A stretch of 64,000 bases of DNA from Flavobacterium alkalisoli (GCF_008000935.1 NZ_CP042831.1:3348001-3412000); one strand, 5' to 3'. Positions 46,598-55,213 are shown, numbered from the stretch's first letter. The notes: generated by a model not told the origin, from the letters alone. Made by a program: numbers and translations.

Positions 46598-46605
46598 AAT
46601 TGGGG

Positions 46606-47373
46606 TTATAAGGTTATTTGTAGGTTATCATAAGCTAAAAACACATTTTCCGGTAATTTATTTTGCACTTCGGCATGAAATCCCATTAAATGGCTAATAT
46701 GGGTAAGGTAAGCTTTTTCCGGTTTAAGCTCTTCTATAAAGGCAAGAGCCTCATCAAGATTAAAATGTGTAGGATGCTCCGCCTCCCTAAGAGCGCTAAC
46801 CACCATTACTTTCAACCCTTTAAGCTTTTCCCTCTCCTCCGCCTCTACGGCTTTAACATCGGTAAGGTAGGCAAAATCATCAATCCTGTATCCAAATACC
46901 TGAAGATTGCCATGCATTATATTTACAGGAATTACGGTTTTGTTACCTAGGGTAAAGTTTTCATTGTTTTTTACTTCATGCTCTTTTACAGAAGGGGCTC
47001 CCGGATATTTGTTTTCCTGCTCAAAAATATAGTCAAATCTTTTTTCCAGCTCGGTTAAAACCCTTTTATGGGCATATATTGGAATATCTCCCTGACGAAA
47101 GAAAAAAGGCCTTATATCATCAAGTCCGGCGGTGTGATCGGCATGCTCGTGAGTAAATAATATACCGTCAAGTTTATGAGATTTGGAAGTAAGCATCTGT
47201 TGTCTGAAATCAGGGCCACAGTCAATAACGTATGAATAATCGTCCCACTGTATCAGTATAGATACTCGCAGGCGCTTATCCCTGGGGTCTTCACTAAGGC
47301 AAACAGGATCGTTACATCCTATTACAGGTATACCCTGTGAAGTTCCCGTTCCTAAAAACCATACTTTAATCAC
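46606..47373 (-). CDS. PhnP/RNase Z-like MBL-fold metallo-hydrolase
   Basis: The protein has 255 residues, cytoplasmic. It opens with WFLGTGTSQGIPVIGCNDPVC, the PhnP-type opening with a CxxPVC zinc-site segment. The metal motif HEHADH is at about residues 75-80, and HLMGFH lies near the C-terminus. PhnP cleaves cyclic phosphodiesters (e.g. 5-phosphoribosyl 1,2-cyclic phosphate); no phn genes are near, so the physiological substrate here is unknown. It heads a three-gene minus-strand operon. Confidence 0.88.
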   Translation of the reverse strand: MIKVWFLGTGTSQGIPVIGCNDPVCLSEDPRDKRLRVSILIQWDDYSYVIDCGPDFRQQMLTSKSHKLDGILFTHEHADHTAGLDDIRPFFFRQGDIPIYAHKRVLTELEKRFDYIFEQENKYPGAPSVKEHEVKNNENFTLGNKTVIPVNIMHGNLQVFGYRIDDFAYLTDVKAVEAEEREKLKGLKVMVVSALREAEHPTHFNLDEALAFIEELKPEKAYLTHISHLMGFHAEVQNKLPENVFLAYDNLQITL

Positions 47374-47427
47374 ACGTTATTTTTTTACAAAAATAGGATT
47401 TATCTTTTATTAAAAGTCCTCTTTTCC

Positions 47428-47435
47428 TAACTTTG
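47428..47435 (+). promoter_or_regulatory. Predicted -7 box for the gene at 47455
   Basis: TAACTTTG matches TAnnTTTG exactly, 19 bases before the ATG. No clear -33 TTG was seen. Confidence 0.45.
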
Positions 47436-47454
47436 CAAATATCATTGCACTTCC

Positions 47455-48924
47455 ATGAAATTAAAAGATTCTGATATCACTCTGAAAGGAGACAAGATTA
47501 TTGAGCACGTTCCTTCTATAAAGGACAAGGCTCTAAGGATAAACCTTAACGAGAACATATACGGTACTTTTGCAGAAATAGGCGCCGGACAGGAAACCGT
47601 CCGCCATTTTTTCAGGGCTGGTGGTTCTTCGGGTACGATAGCAAAAGCCATGTCTGCTTACGACAAAGACTTTAGCGATGCCATATACGGTAACGAAGAA
47701 GACGGCAGGTATGTAACCGAAAGCCGACTAAAAAAAATGCTGGCACATGAGGTAAGACTTATTGAAAACAGGCTAAAAAGGGATAAGCATCCTAACAAGA
47801 TGTTTTTTAGTTATGCCAATACTGTTGCTACCATAGACTTTGCCAAGCAGTTTAAAGGCCACGGATGGATAGGTATTAAATACCAGGTTGAGCCTGATGA
47901 AGATTATAACGAGATTACCCTTCACATACGCTTTAAGGAAAACGATGCCAGGCTACAACAGGAAACTCTGGGTATACTGGGTGTTAACCTTATTTATGGT
48001 GCTTACTACAAATACAACGATCCTAAAAAGCTTTTACGCTATTTATACGACCACTTAGACAAAGACCAGCTTGAAATTGACACTATCAACTTCTCAGGTC
48101 CGCGCTTTGCCGATGTGGATAACCGCTTAATGAGCCTTCAGCTTGTTAAAAACGGAATGACCGATGCTGTAATGTTTGGCCCTGACGGCCACAACATACT
48201 TCCGGCAGCCATCCTTTACAAGAAAAACATTCTTGCTTTAAGGGGTAGCTTCCGCCCTGTTACTAAGGTAAACATGGATATGTATGAGAAATCATACCAG
48301 ATGTTTATAGAAGAAAACAAAGTTGAGAAAGACAAAGCTCTTGTAATATTTGAAATCACCCTTTCTAACCTTCGATCTGAAGGGGAGATTGATGAGCGTG
48401 ACTTTATGGACAGGGCCGAATTACTTTGTTCACTAGGGCAAACTGTTATGATCTCTAACTTCCAGGAATATTACAAAGTAGTTGAATACTTCTCCAGCTA
48501 CACCAAAGCCCGTATGGGACTTGCAATGGGGGTAAATAACCTTGTAGATATATTTGACGAAAAATACTACCGCCACCTTAGCGGAGGTATACTTGAGGCA
48601 TTTGGTAAACTATTCTACCGCGACCTTAAAGTATTCCTGTACCCTATGAAAGAAAATGGCGAGATTATAGATTCTGAAAATCTTATGGTACACCCAAGAA
48701 TGAAAGAGCTTTATAAGTTCTTCAAGTTTAACGGTAAAGTAATAGATATTAAGGATGTGGATGAACACCACCTTGACATCTTCTCCCGAGAGGTATTAAA
48801 AATGATAAGCAAAGGTAAATCGGGTTGGGAAGATATGCTTCCTCCGGGTGTAGCCGATACCATTAAGAAAAACCACTTGTTTGGTTACGATCCTAAAAAA
48901 CTTGTAGCAGAACAAAACCAATAA
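47455..48924 (+). CDS. Conserved cytoplasmic protein of unknown function
   Basis: The protein has 489 residues, with no signal peptide or membrane helix. Strongly patterned and well-behaved sequence (e.g. ENIYGTFAEIGAGQETVRHFFRAGGSSGTIAKAMSAYDK, LRGSFRPVTKVNMDMY, GHNILPAAILYKKNILALRGS) suggests an enzyme or nucleotide-binding protein under purifying selection. Relatives in databases carry conflicting or accidental names, so I give no function. It is monocistronic, with its own promoter and terminator. Confidence 0.75.
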   Translation: MKLKDSDITLKGDKIIEHVPSIKDKALRINLNENIYGTFAEIGAGQETVRHFFRAGGSSGTIAKAMSAYDKDFSDAIYGNEEDGRYVTESRLKKMLAHEVRLIENRLKRDKHPNKMFFSYANTVATIDFAKQFKGHGWIGIKYQVEPDEDYNEITLHIRFKENDARLQQETLGILGVNLIYGAYYKYNDPKKLLRYLYDHLDKDQLEIDTINFSGPRFADVDNRLMSLQLVKNGMTDAVMFGPDGHNILPAAILYKKNILALRGSFRPVTKVNMDMYEKSYQMFIEENKVEKDKALVIFEITLSNLRSEGEIDERDFMDRAELLCSLGQTVMISNFQEYYKVVEYFSSYTKARMGLAMGVNNLVDIFDEKYYRHLSGGILEAFGKLFYRDLKVFLYPMKENGEIIDSENLMVHPRMKELYKFFKFNGKVIDIKDVDEHHLDIFSREVLKMISKGKSGWEDMLPPGVADTIKKNHLFGYDPKKLVAEQNQ

Positions 48925-48928
48925 TATC

Positions 48929-48955
48929 AAAAAGCAGCCGATTGGCTGCTTTTTC
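48929..48955 (+). terminator. Rho-independent terminator
   Basis: AAAAAGCAGCC (48929-48939), loop GATT, GGCTGCTTTTT (48944-48954). It closes the unknown gene at 47455. Confidence 0.93.
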
Positions 48956-48987
48956 TTTATATTTACGCTTTATCACCTTACTTTTTA

Positions 48988-50007
48988 ATGAAAAAAACAC
49001 TTATTTACTTTACCCTTATCCTCTTTACCCTTTTAAGCAATGCTCAGGAAAAGAAGCTTTATAAATTCAACAATCCTTATTACGAAATTGATAGCCTTGC
49101 TGTCTATACCCAGTACAAAGGAGATATCCCTTTATTAGTTAGTGACCTAACCAAAAACTGTACTACACAGCTGGAGAAAAGCCGTGCCATATTTATGTGG
49201 ATTACAGAAAATATAGAGTACGATTATAAAGCATATAATAAAGGCGACGGCGATATGGGCATGCCTGAACATAAGGCCGGAAAAGAGTATGGTAAAGCAT
49301 ATGCTAAATGGGAAGACAATTATTTAAAAAATATTATTTCCAAAAAGAAAGCAATCTGTTCCGGATATTCCTGGTTGTTTAAAAAAATGTGTGATTTATC
49401 CGGTATACAAAGTTCTGTTGTTAGCGGATATATAAAACAGAAAAAAGGGGAAATAGGAAAAACAGGAAAGCTTGATCATGCCTGGAACGTAATGCTTATT
49501 GATGATAAATATTATTATATAGATGCAACCTGGGGAGCCGGTTATTGTTTCAAAAATGAAAAAGGAAAACTTGAAAGTTTTGTTAAACGCCGTAATTATT
49601 TTTACTGGCTTATTCCTCATGACAAACTACTGATTGATCACTTTCCTGAAGACCCTGAGTGGATAAGACATAAACCATACGTAAATGCTATGGAAGACTA
49701 TAAAAATCAACCTTATTACGAAAAAGGAATAATACCTTACATAAAAATCGTCAAACCTGAATCAGGTATAATTAATGCAAGGGTTGGCGATACTATTCAC
49801 TTTGAAATAGAGGTTGAAAATTATACCGGACCTTTTACTATGCATACGACAACAAATCTAAAGCCAGACGAATACACTCAAACTAAATTTAAACGTATAG
49901 GCACTATACTGACTTTTGATTATCCGATAGAAAATAAAAGAATAAGGGAACTAACTGTATATTCTGACGGGTTTGAGATACTTATCTTCAAGATAAAAAT
50001 AAAATAA
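48988..50007 (+). CDS. Exported transglutaminase-like (cysteine protease fold) protein
   Basis: The protein has 339 residues with a Sec signal (ending LSNAQ). The transglutaminase core has Cys in KAICSGYSWLF (about 125), His in DHAWNVM (about 165) and Asp in YIDATWG (about 180), the complete triad. The beta-rich C-terminal ~120 residues are unassigned. Bacterial relatives act as peptidases or cross-linkers in the envelope; which applies here is unknown. The stretch 48988-51677 looks more A+T-rich than its surroundings. Confidence 0.85.
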   Translation: MKKTLIYFTLILFTLLSNAQEKKLYKFNNPYYEIDSLAVYTQYKGDIPLLVSDLTKNCTTQLEKSRAIFMWITENIEYDYKAYNKGDGDMGMPEHKAGKEYGKAYAKWEDNYLKNIISKKKAICSGYSWLFKKMCDLSGIQSSVVSGYIKQKKGEIGKTGKLDHAWNVMLIDDKYYYIDATWGAGYCFKNEKGKLESFVKRRNYFYWLIPHDKLLIDHFPEDPEWIRHKPYVNAMEDYKNQPYYEKGIIPYIKIVKPESGIINARVGDTIHFEIEVENYTGPFTMHTTTNLKPDEYTQTKFKRIGTILTFDYPIENKRIRELTVYSDGFEILIFKIKIK

Positions 50008-50096
50008 GAAAGCAGCCTGTTGACTGTATTTTATTGATATTTCTACACATTATAACATTAAGTTTAGCGTTAGAGTATAAAACCAATCCAACTAAT

Positions 50097-51488
50097 ATGA
50101 AAAAAAATATAATTCAAGGATTACTCTTACTATTTGTATGCTTTCAGGCTTATTCCCAAAGAGCTGAGACATTAGATAATTATATGAATGAACTTTTTAA
50201 TAAAAATGCTTTTAACGGTAATATACTTGTAGCAGAAAAAGGTACTATTGTTTATCAGAAAAGCTTTGGGCTTGCAAATGAAAAAACACAGGAAAAGCTA
50301 AACCTTCAAACCTGTTTTGAGCTTGCATCCGTATCAAAACAATTTACCGCAATGGGTATTGTACAGCTTCAAAAAAAAGGAAAATTATCTTATGATGATA
50401 AAATAAGTAAGTATATACCTGAACTTTCTTTTTATAATAATGTAACAATACTAAACCTGCTAACTCATACTGGAGGATTGCCTGATTACATGGATTTAAT
50501 GGAAAAAGAGTGGGATAAGACAAAAATAGCCACAAATGACGATGTTATAAAAGTATTTGAAAAGCTAAAACCCTCTCCTCTTTTTACTCCTAATGATAAA
50601 TGGGAATACAGTAATACAGGCTATATGCTTTTGGCAACAATAATTGAAAGAGTTAGTAAAAAATCGTATGGCGAATACTTAAACGAAGTAATTTTTAAAC
50701 CTCTTAAAATGCAAAATACTTTTGTATACAGAAGATGGTTTAAACCGGAAATAAAAAACAACTATGCATCAGGTTATTTTTTTTCTAAAGAACTAAACAG
50801 AAAGTTTACTCCGGATGAATTAGGAAACGAATTTTATGTAGTTTATCTGGACGGAATTGTGGGTGATGGTATGGTTAACTCCAATCTTGAGGATTTATTA
50901 AAATGGGACCGGGCCTTATATGGCAATACGTTGATTACGGATACAGACAGAAAAATGATTTTTTCTTCTTATGAAATGTCAGGACAAAGAAGCACAGATT
51001 ATGGCTTTGGATGGATGCTTACAAACTCTCCGGATTATGGTAAAATAGCCTTGCATAGCGGAAGCTGGGGCGGCTATGTAACCTATATAGAAAGGCATCT
51101 TGATAATGACAAAACTATTATACTGCTTCAAAATAATGCGCTATCGACTACAGAAATGCCTATAAAAAACATCAGGTTAATACTGTATGGCAAACCATTA
51201 GAACAAAAGATAAAGATAGATAACAGTATACTACAGCAATGTGAAGGCAAATACTTAACCGACACAGGTAAAACAAAAGAAATAGTTTATGAGAGCGGTA
51301 AGATTTATGTTCCTGTAAGTCCGGAGGAAAGATATGAACTTATACCTGTGTCCCAAACAAAGTTTATTATCGATGGGTTTCAGCCTGAAGTCAGTTATGA
51401 ATTTACTTTTGATAATACAGGTAAAGTTATTAAGTACAGAGTACAGCAGCCTGAACAGGGGCTTGATTATGAAGCTAAAAAGATTTAA
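50097..51488 (+). CDS. Exported serine hydrolase, class C beta-lactamase family
   Basis: The protein has 463 residues from the ATG at 50097, which gives a proper signal peptide (ending AYSQR); the in-frame ATG at 50034 would put 21 odd residues before it. Active-site motifs of the beta-lactamase/DD-peptidase fold are SVSK (S78, K81), YSNTGY (Tyr of YxN, about 175) and HSGSWGG (HxG, about 320). A C-terminal lipocalin-like beta domain (about 370-463) follows, as in many esterase or peptidase members. Family members are more often D-aminopeptidases or esterases than antibiotic-destroying enzymes, so resistance is not implied. Confidence 0.88.
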   Translation: MKKNIIQGLLLLFVCFQAYSQRAETLDNYMNELFNKNAFNGNILVAEKGTIVYQKSFGLANEKTQEKLNLQTCFELASVSKQFTAMGIVQLQKKGKLSYDDKISKYIPELSFYNNVTILNLLTHTGGLPDYMDLMEKEWDKTKIATNDDVIKVFEKLKPSPLFTPNDKWEYSNTGYMLLATIIERVSKKSYGEYLNEVIFKPLKMQNTFVYRRWFKPEIKNNYASGYFFSKELNRKFTPDELGNEFYVVYLDGIVGDGMVNSNLEDLLKWDRALYGNTLITDTDRKMIFSSYEMSGQRSTDYGFGWMLTNSPDYGKIALHSGSWGGYVTYIERHLDNDKTIILLQNNALSTTEMPIKNIRLILYGKPLEQKIKIDNSILQQCEGKYLTDTGKTKEIVYESGKIYVPVSPEERYELIPVSQTKFIIDGFQPEVSYEFTFDNTGKVIKYRVQQPEQGLDYEAKKI

Positions 51489-51506
51489 TAAAAAAATATT
51501 TGAATT

Positions 51507-51677
51507 ATGGTAAGATATAAAATAAAAGTCATAGCATTAACGCTTATTATTTACTTAACAGCAGCTTTTATTACATATATATTGACTAATTTTAATGTTT
51601 ATATAATTTTTGCATTTTGGTTAATTTTAGCAGTCTTTTTTATCTTAAATATATTTCAACAGATAAAAACAAAATAG
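51507..51677 (+). CDS. Small membrane protein (56 residues)
   Basis: A short open frame starts 18 bases after the serine hydrolase stop. Its product opens with a basic stretch (MVRYKIKV), has two hydrophobic helices (about 8-26 and 31-49) separated by a short TNFNV turn and ends KTK. The size, positive-inside pattern and place before a strong terminator make it a believable last gene of the operon. No family recognised. Confidence 0.55.
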   Translation: MVRYKIKVIALTLIIYLTAAFITYILTNFNVYIIFAFWLILAVFFILNIFQQIKTK

Positions 51678-51708
51678 TCAACGCTTAGTTTTATAACACA
51701 CTTTATAA

Positions 51709-51737
51709 AAGGGTTGTATAACTATTATACAACCCTT
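51709..51737 (+). terminator. Rho-independent terminator
   Basis: GGGTTGTATAA (51711-51721), loop CTA, TTATACAACCC (51725-51735) is a perfect 11-bp stem. A further weaker hairpin with a T-run follows at 51749-51780, overlapping the end of bcp. Confidence 0.85.
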
Positions 51738-51774
51738 CATATTTTTACAAAAGGTAATTGAGAGAACCTTTTTT

Positions 51775-52227
51775 TTATTTTAATATCTGTTCGGCGTGAG
51801 CCTTTGTCTTTACTTTTTCTATAACCTCATCAATAATACCGTTTTCATCTATTACAAATGTGGTTCGGTGAATACCATCATACTCACGTCCCATAAATTT
51901 CTTAGGGCCCCATACCCCAAAGGCATTAATCACAGCCTTATCCTCATCGGCAATAAGCGGAAAGGGAAACTCATACTTATCCTTAAACTTACCCTGTGCC
52001 TTTTGCGAGTCGGCACTAACACCTAAAAGCTCGTAGTTATTGGCTTTAAAACGTTCAAAATTATCTCTTAAATCACAGGCTTCTGCCGTACATCCCGGGG
52101 TATTTGCCTTGGGGTAAAAGAAAACAACCAGTTTTTTACCTTTATAGTCGGCTAATGCATGTTTGTTTCCATCCTGGTCAATTCCCGAAAAATCAGGAGC
52201 TTTATCTCCTTTTTTTAATGTAGTCAT
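51775..52227 (-). CDS. bcp: Thiol peroxidase Bcp (peroxiredoxin)
   Basis: The protein has 150 residues of the PrxQ/Bcp class. It reduces hydrogen and organic peroxides with thioredoxin. The peroxidatic and resolving cysteines are in NTPGCTAEACDLRDN, spaced five apart as in PrxQ. I chose the ATG at 52227 (MTTLKKGDKAPDF) since family members begin with this; an in-frame ATG at 52248 adds seven residues. It is divergent from nth, so oxidative-damage control and base-excision repair genes share one intergenic region. Confidence 0.93.
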   Translation of the reverse strand: MTTLKKGDKAPDFSGIDQDGNKHALADYKGKKLVVFFYPKANTPGCTAEACDLRDNFERFKANNYELLGVSADSQKAQGKFKDKYEFPFPLIADEDKAVINAFGVWGPKKFMGREYDGIHRTTFVIDENGIIDEVIEKVKTKAHAEQILK

Positions 52228-52262
52228 AAGTGTATATTTGTTTTTCATAAAAATACATAAAA

Positions 52263-52922
52263 ATGACCAAAGCAGAAAAGGTACAGTTTACAATAGACAC
52301 CTTAAATAAAATATACCAGACTATTCCTATTCCGTTAGATCATAAAGATCCCTATACACTGCTTATTGCCGTATTGATGTCGGCACAAAGTACCGACGTA
52401 AGGGTAAACCAGATAACCCCTCTCCTTTTTGAACGCGCCGATAATCCGTATGATATGGTAAAACTATCGGTAGATGAAATAAGGGAAATAATTAAACCTG
52501 TTGGCCTTTCGCCAATGAAAGCAAAAGGGATACACGGCCTGTCTGAAATACTTATAGATAAACATAACGGCGAAGTACCTGCCAATTTTGAAGACCTGGA
52601 AGAATTACCAGCTGTAGGCCACAAAACGGCCAGCGTGGTTATGTCTCAGGCTTTTGGTGTACCTGCTTTTCCTGTAGATACCCATATACACCGATTAATG
52701 TACCGTTGGGGATTCAGCAATGGTAAAAATGTGGTGCAAACCGAAAAGGATGCTAAAAGACTTTTTCCGGAAGAATTATGGAATGACCTTCATTTACAGA
52801 TTATATGGTACGGAAGGGAGTATTCACCGGCACGAGGCTGGGATTTAGAGAAAGATATAATTACCCGAACTATAGGTCGTAAAACCGTAATAGACGAATA
52901 CAATAAAAAAACCTCCCGTTAA
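52263..52922 (+). CDS. nth: Endonuclease III-like DNA glycosylase without Fe-S cysteines
   Basis: The protein has 219 residues, the usual Nth length. It has the helix-hairpin-helix motif LPAVGHKTA with catalytic K121 and D139 in PVDTHIHR. It removes oxidised pyrimidines and cleaves the abasic site. The C-terminal region that in E. coli holds the four cysteines of the [4Fe-4S] cluster (Cx6Cx2Cx5C) reads WYGREYSPARGWDLEKD here and has none. The open frame is intact to the end, so this is divergence and not truncation. Confidence 0.92.
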   Translation: MTKAEKVQFTIDTLNKIYQTIPIPLDHKDPYTLLIAVLMSAQSTDVRVNQITPLLFERADNPYDMVKLSVDEIREIIKPVGLSPMKAKGIHGLSEILIDKHNGEVPANFEDLEELPAVGHKTASVVMSQAFGVPAFPVDTHIHRLMYRWGFSNGKNVVQTEKDAKRLFPEELWNDLHLQIIWYGREYSPARGWDLEKDIITRTIGRKTVIDEYNKKTSR

Positions 52923-52935
52923 TGGCGGGAGGTTT
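52909..52935. terminator. Bidirectional terminator
   Basis: AAACCTCCCG (52909-52918) and CGGGAGGTTT (52926-52935) form a 10-bp stem with a seven-base loop and are bounded by an A-run on the left. It overlaps the 3' end of nth and also serves the minus-strand 48-residue gene that ends at 52938. Confidence 0.92.
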
Positions 52936-52937
52936 CC

Positions 52938-53084
52938 TTAATTAGCAATGCTCTCAAAGGTCATGTTACCTGAAGTCTTAACTATTGTCAATGCTTTAGA
53001 ATAGTTAAGTAAAAATGCAATGGTTTCTTTCTTTGGTAACATTTCCGGAGCTTCTAATTTCTTTTTAGAGTAAAGTTTTGCCAT
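52938..53084 (-). CDS. 48-residue conserved-looking basic protein beside the ECF sigma gene
   Basis: This short open frame begins 50 bases after the sigma factor stop on the same strand and ends at a terminator. It encodes MAKLYSKKKLEAPEMLPKKE, then a helix FLLNYSKALTIVKTSG and a short tail. Balanced composition, a lysine-rich start and good placement support it as a real gene. It has no membrane helix, so it is not a typical anti-sigma factor, but its position invites a regulatory link. I do not know a named family. Confidence 0.65.
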   Translation of the reverse strand: MAKLYSKKKLEAPEMLPKKETIAFLLNYSKALTIVKTSGNMTFESIAN

Positions 53085-53134
53085 GTATGTATGTTTAATT
53101 TTCTATACAACGCAAAACGAAGCCCCTATATTGT

Positions 53135-53719
53135 TTAATTCGTTAAAATTATTTTATTTTTTTCAATGAGTTTTCTCAAATTCATAAGAGCATACCTCAT
53201 TCTCCCTAATGCAGTATTAATGCTAACATCAGTCAAATCGGCTATTTCCTTAAAACTAAGATCCTGATAAATTCTCATTTGAAGTACCTCTTTCTGGTCA
53301 TCCGGAAGCTCTTCAATAAGCCTTTGCAGGTCGTTTTCTACCTGAGTTGTAATTAGCATACTCTCAATATTAGGAGCATTATCTGTCATGATAGAAAAGA
53401 TTGAAAACTCTTCAGTCTCACGGTGCATAGGCATTTTCTTATTTCTTCTGAAGTGATCCACAATAAGGTTGTGCGAAATACGCATTACCCACGGAAGAAA
53501 CTTACCCTCTTCATTATACGCGTTTGATTTAAGGGTTTTGATAACCTTAATAAAAGTATCCTGAAAGATATCATCTGCAATATCCCTATCAGTAACTTTA
53601 GAGTAAATAAAACCGTAGATTTTTGATTGGTGCCTGTTGATTAAACAAGCAAGAGCATTTTCGTCGCCGCTCATATAGTTCTTAACCAGAACGGCATCTG
53701 GGATTACAACATTAGCCAT
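53135..53719 (-). CDS. ECF-type RNA polymerase sigma factor
   Basis: The protein has 194 residues. Region 2 runs about 20-90 (IADDIFQDTFIKVIKTL; FLPWVMRISHNLIVDHFRR), and region 4 about 125-185 with a helix-turn-helix (SFKEIADLTDVSINTALGRMRYAL). It directs RNA polymerase to alternative promoters. No transmembrane anti-sigma gene is adjacent. It is preceded by its own good promoter and followed by a 48-residue gene in the same transcript. The regulon cannot be inferred from the window. Confidence 0.92.
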   Translation of the reverse strand: MANVVIPDAVLVKNYMSGDENALACLINRHQSKIYGFIYSKVTDRDIADDIFQDTFIKVIKTLKSNAYNEEGKFLPWVMRISHNLIVDHFRRNKKMPMHRETEEFSIFSIMTDNAPNIESMLITTQVENDLQRLIEELPDDQKEVLQMRIYQDLSFKEIADLTDVSINTALGRMRYALMNLRKLIEKNKIILTN

Positions 53720-53833
53720 AGCAATACTTTTTAGTTTTTTGAATTTGGGTTCGATAAATAGCCAGAATTTTATTTCTGTTCCTAAAAAGTAATTTTTTCT
53801 ATAGGCAATGTTAATTTTGAATTAATTATATCC

Positions 53834-53865
53834 CAAATATAGCATAATTTAATTTTAATATGCAA
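53834..53865 (-). promoter_or_regulatory. Promoter of the ECF sigma gene
   Basis: On the minus strand TTG (53865-53863) and TATATTTG (53841-53834), an exact TAnnTTTG, are separated by 21 bases. The leader to the ATG would be about 110 bases. Confidence 0.6.
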
Positions 53866-53961
53866 AAATAAATTTAAATTTTAACATTTGGAACGCAATA
53901 AATAAACTAAAATTCCCCAAAAACAGCAGAGTATAAAGCATTTTTCAAAGTTTTATGAATT

Positions 53962-54429
53962 TTATAACATTTCCCCTTTTTCAAGCATTTGTAGCATTTT
54001 AGCAATCCTGTCGGCTTTAGTTTCCTCTTTTTTAGCACTGTAAATCCAGTCAACAAATATTTTCTGTTGTCCTTTTGTAATTGCATAGAACTTTTCAAAA
54101 GCGCCCGGCTCCAGCTTAAGGCATTCTATTATTTCCTGTGGCACCTCAAAAACCGAATCATCCTTATACAATGTTATATGTACATAATCCCCAGCCTGCT
54201 TTTTAATCTTTTTTCGAATTTCTGCCTTAACAGGTAAAAACAGGTTACCGTTACCCATAGGCATAAGGTGATAACTTTTTATTTCATAACCATCTATATT
54301 GCCTTTTACCTTAACCCAGCCAAAAGGTGCTTCCTTATCTGGTTTTATTTGAGGAATTGTCGCATAGGTCCACCCTCCCTTTCCGGGAAATTTTTGTAAA
54401 AGGTATTCTTTATCAGTTAGGGGTTTCAT
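53962..54429 (-). CDS. DUF1905/YdeI-type protein
   Basis: The protein has 155 residues. The N-terminal beta-barrel DUF1905 domain (about 15-90; GKGGWTYATIP, FLPVKAEIRKKI, GDYVHITLYKDD) is followed by an OmdA/YdeI-like helical domain (about 100-155; SAKKEETKADRIAKMLQML). Similar proteins are called bacteriocin-protection or YdeI proteins, though the activity is unproven. It lies four bases downstream of the lipoprotein gene at 54433, on the same strand. Confidence 0.85.
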   Translation of the reverse strand: MKPLTDKEYLLQKFPGKGGWTYATIPQIKPDKEAPFGWVKVKGNIDGYEIKSYHLMPMGNGNLFLPVKAEIRKKIKKQAGDYVHITLYKDDSVFEVPQEIIECLKLEPGAFEKFYAITKGQQKIFVDWIYSAKKEETKADRIAKMLQMLEKGEML

Positions 54430-54432
54430 ATT

Positions 54433-55113
54433 CTATTTATAATGGCTGTAATTAAACTCCTGAGCCATTCTCAGATAATAATAATCAGTTATTAGACTGT
54501 CAAGCTTCTCTACTTGGTTATCGAAGTCCTTTTTTCTTTCCTCTTTCTCTTTAGCTAAATAATATAAATTCACGCTTTCATCATCTTTTATATGCTGATT
54601 TATACTTTCTATAAAAAGTTTTTTCTGATTTTCTATATTATATTCTTTTTCAAAATAATCATTATCTATTGAAATGTAAATCGAATATTCGGCATAGCCG
54701 GGAATCCTCTTATCTAAGTGTCCAAAATATGTCCCTCCGTCTCTTATCATTGAATTAATCCTATTAAGGGAACTATAAATACTAATTAGTTTTTCTCTCT
54801 TTTCTTCCTGAGAAACTCCATTCTTTGTTTTTAAGAATTCAGCATAACGGATATAAAATTTATCTTTACCAGCTTCACTTGCCACACCCTGCAAAATATC
54901 TTTATACTCTGAATAATCATGAATAGCATTTTGATGAGCCAGATCTGGAGATATGGGAAATGGATGATTAATAACCTCAAAATATTCATTAAATCTGGCT
55001 TTTACATCAATTGAATCTGTTTTATTTTGTGATGCATTAAATGAAATTTTTTCTGAATGGTTTTTACATCCAAACAAAAAAAAAGAAAAGAGTAAGATGC
55101 GGAAGATTTTCAT
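54433..55113 (-). CDS. Lipoprotein of unknown function
   Basis: The protein has 226 residues with a signal and lipobox (FFLFGCKN, Cys16). The body is almost wholly helical and charged, with a coiled-coil-like stretch near residues 175-205 (AKEKEERKKDFDNQVEKL). No family recognised. It precedes the DUF1905 gene by three bases, so the pair is co-transcribed. Confidence 0.7.
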   Translation of the reverse strand: MKIFRILLFSFFLFGCKNHSEKISFNASQNKTDSIDVKARFNEYFEVINHPFPISPDLAHQNAIHDYSEYKDILQGVASEAGKDKFYIRYAEFLKTKNGVSQEEKREKLISIYSSLNRINSMIRDGGTYFGHLDKRIPGYAEYSIYISIDNDYFEKEYNIENQKKLFIESINQHIKDDESVNLYYLAKEKEERKKDFDNQVEKLDSLITDYYYLRMAQEFNYSHYK

Positions 55114-55187
55114 TTAGGCAGTATTTATTTCCCAAATATAACTCTTTATCCCTTCTTCCCTTTAACAAAATTTTCGGTCTAAAATAG

Positions 55188-55195
55188 TATCTTTG
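55188..55195 (+). promoter_or_regulatory. Predicted -7 box for uvrA
   Basis: TATCTTTG matches TAnnTTTG exactly, 18 bases before the ATG chosen for uvrA. An in-frame upstream ATG at 55193 overlaps this box, which favours the downstream start. Confidence 0.5.
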
Positions 55196-55213
55196 TGCAT
55201 TACCCTTTTTGCT

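Noticed and set aside
50097..51488. Antibiotic-resistance beta-lactamase
   Set aside because: The SxxK, YxN and HxG motifs define the wider serine hydrolase family; the C-terminal extra domain fits peptidase/esterase members, so resistance is not supported.
51749..51780. Second hairpin with T-run overlapping the end of bcp
   Set aside because: Seven-bp stem with a 10-base loop just after a stronger terminator; not listed separately since its own function is unclear.
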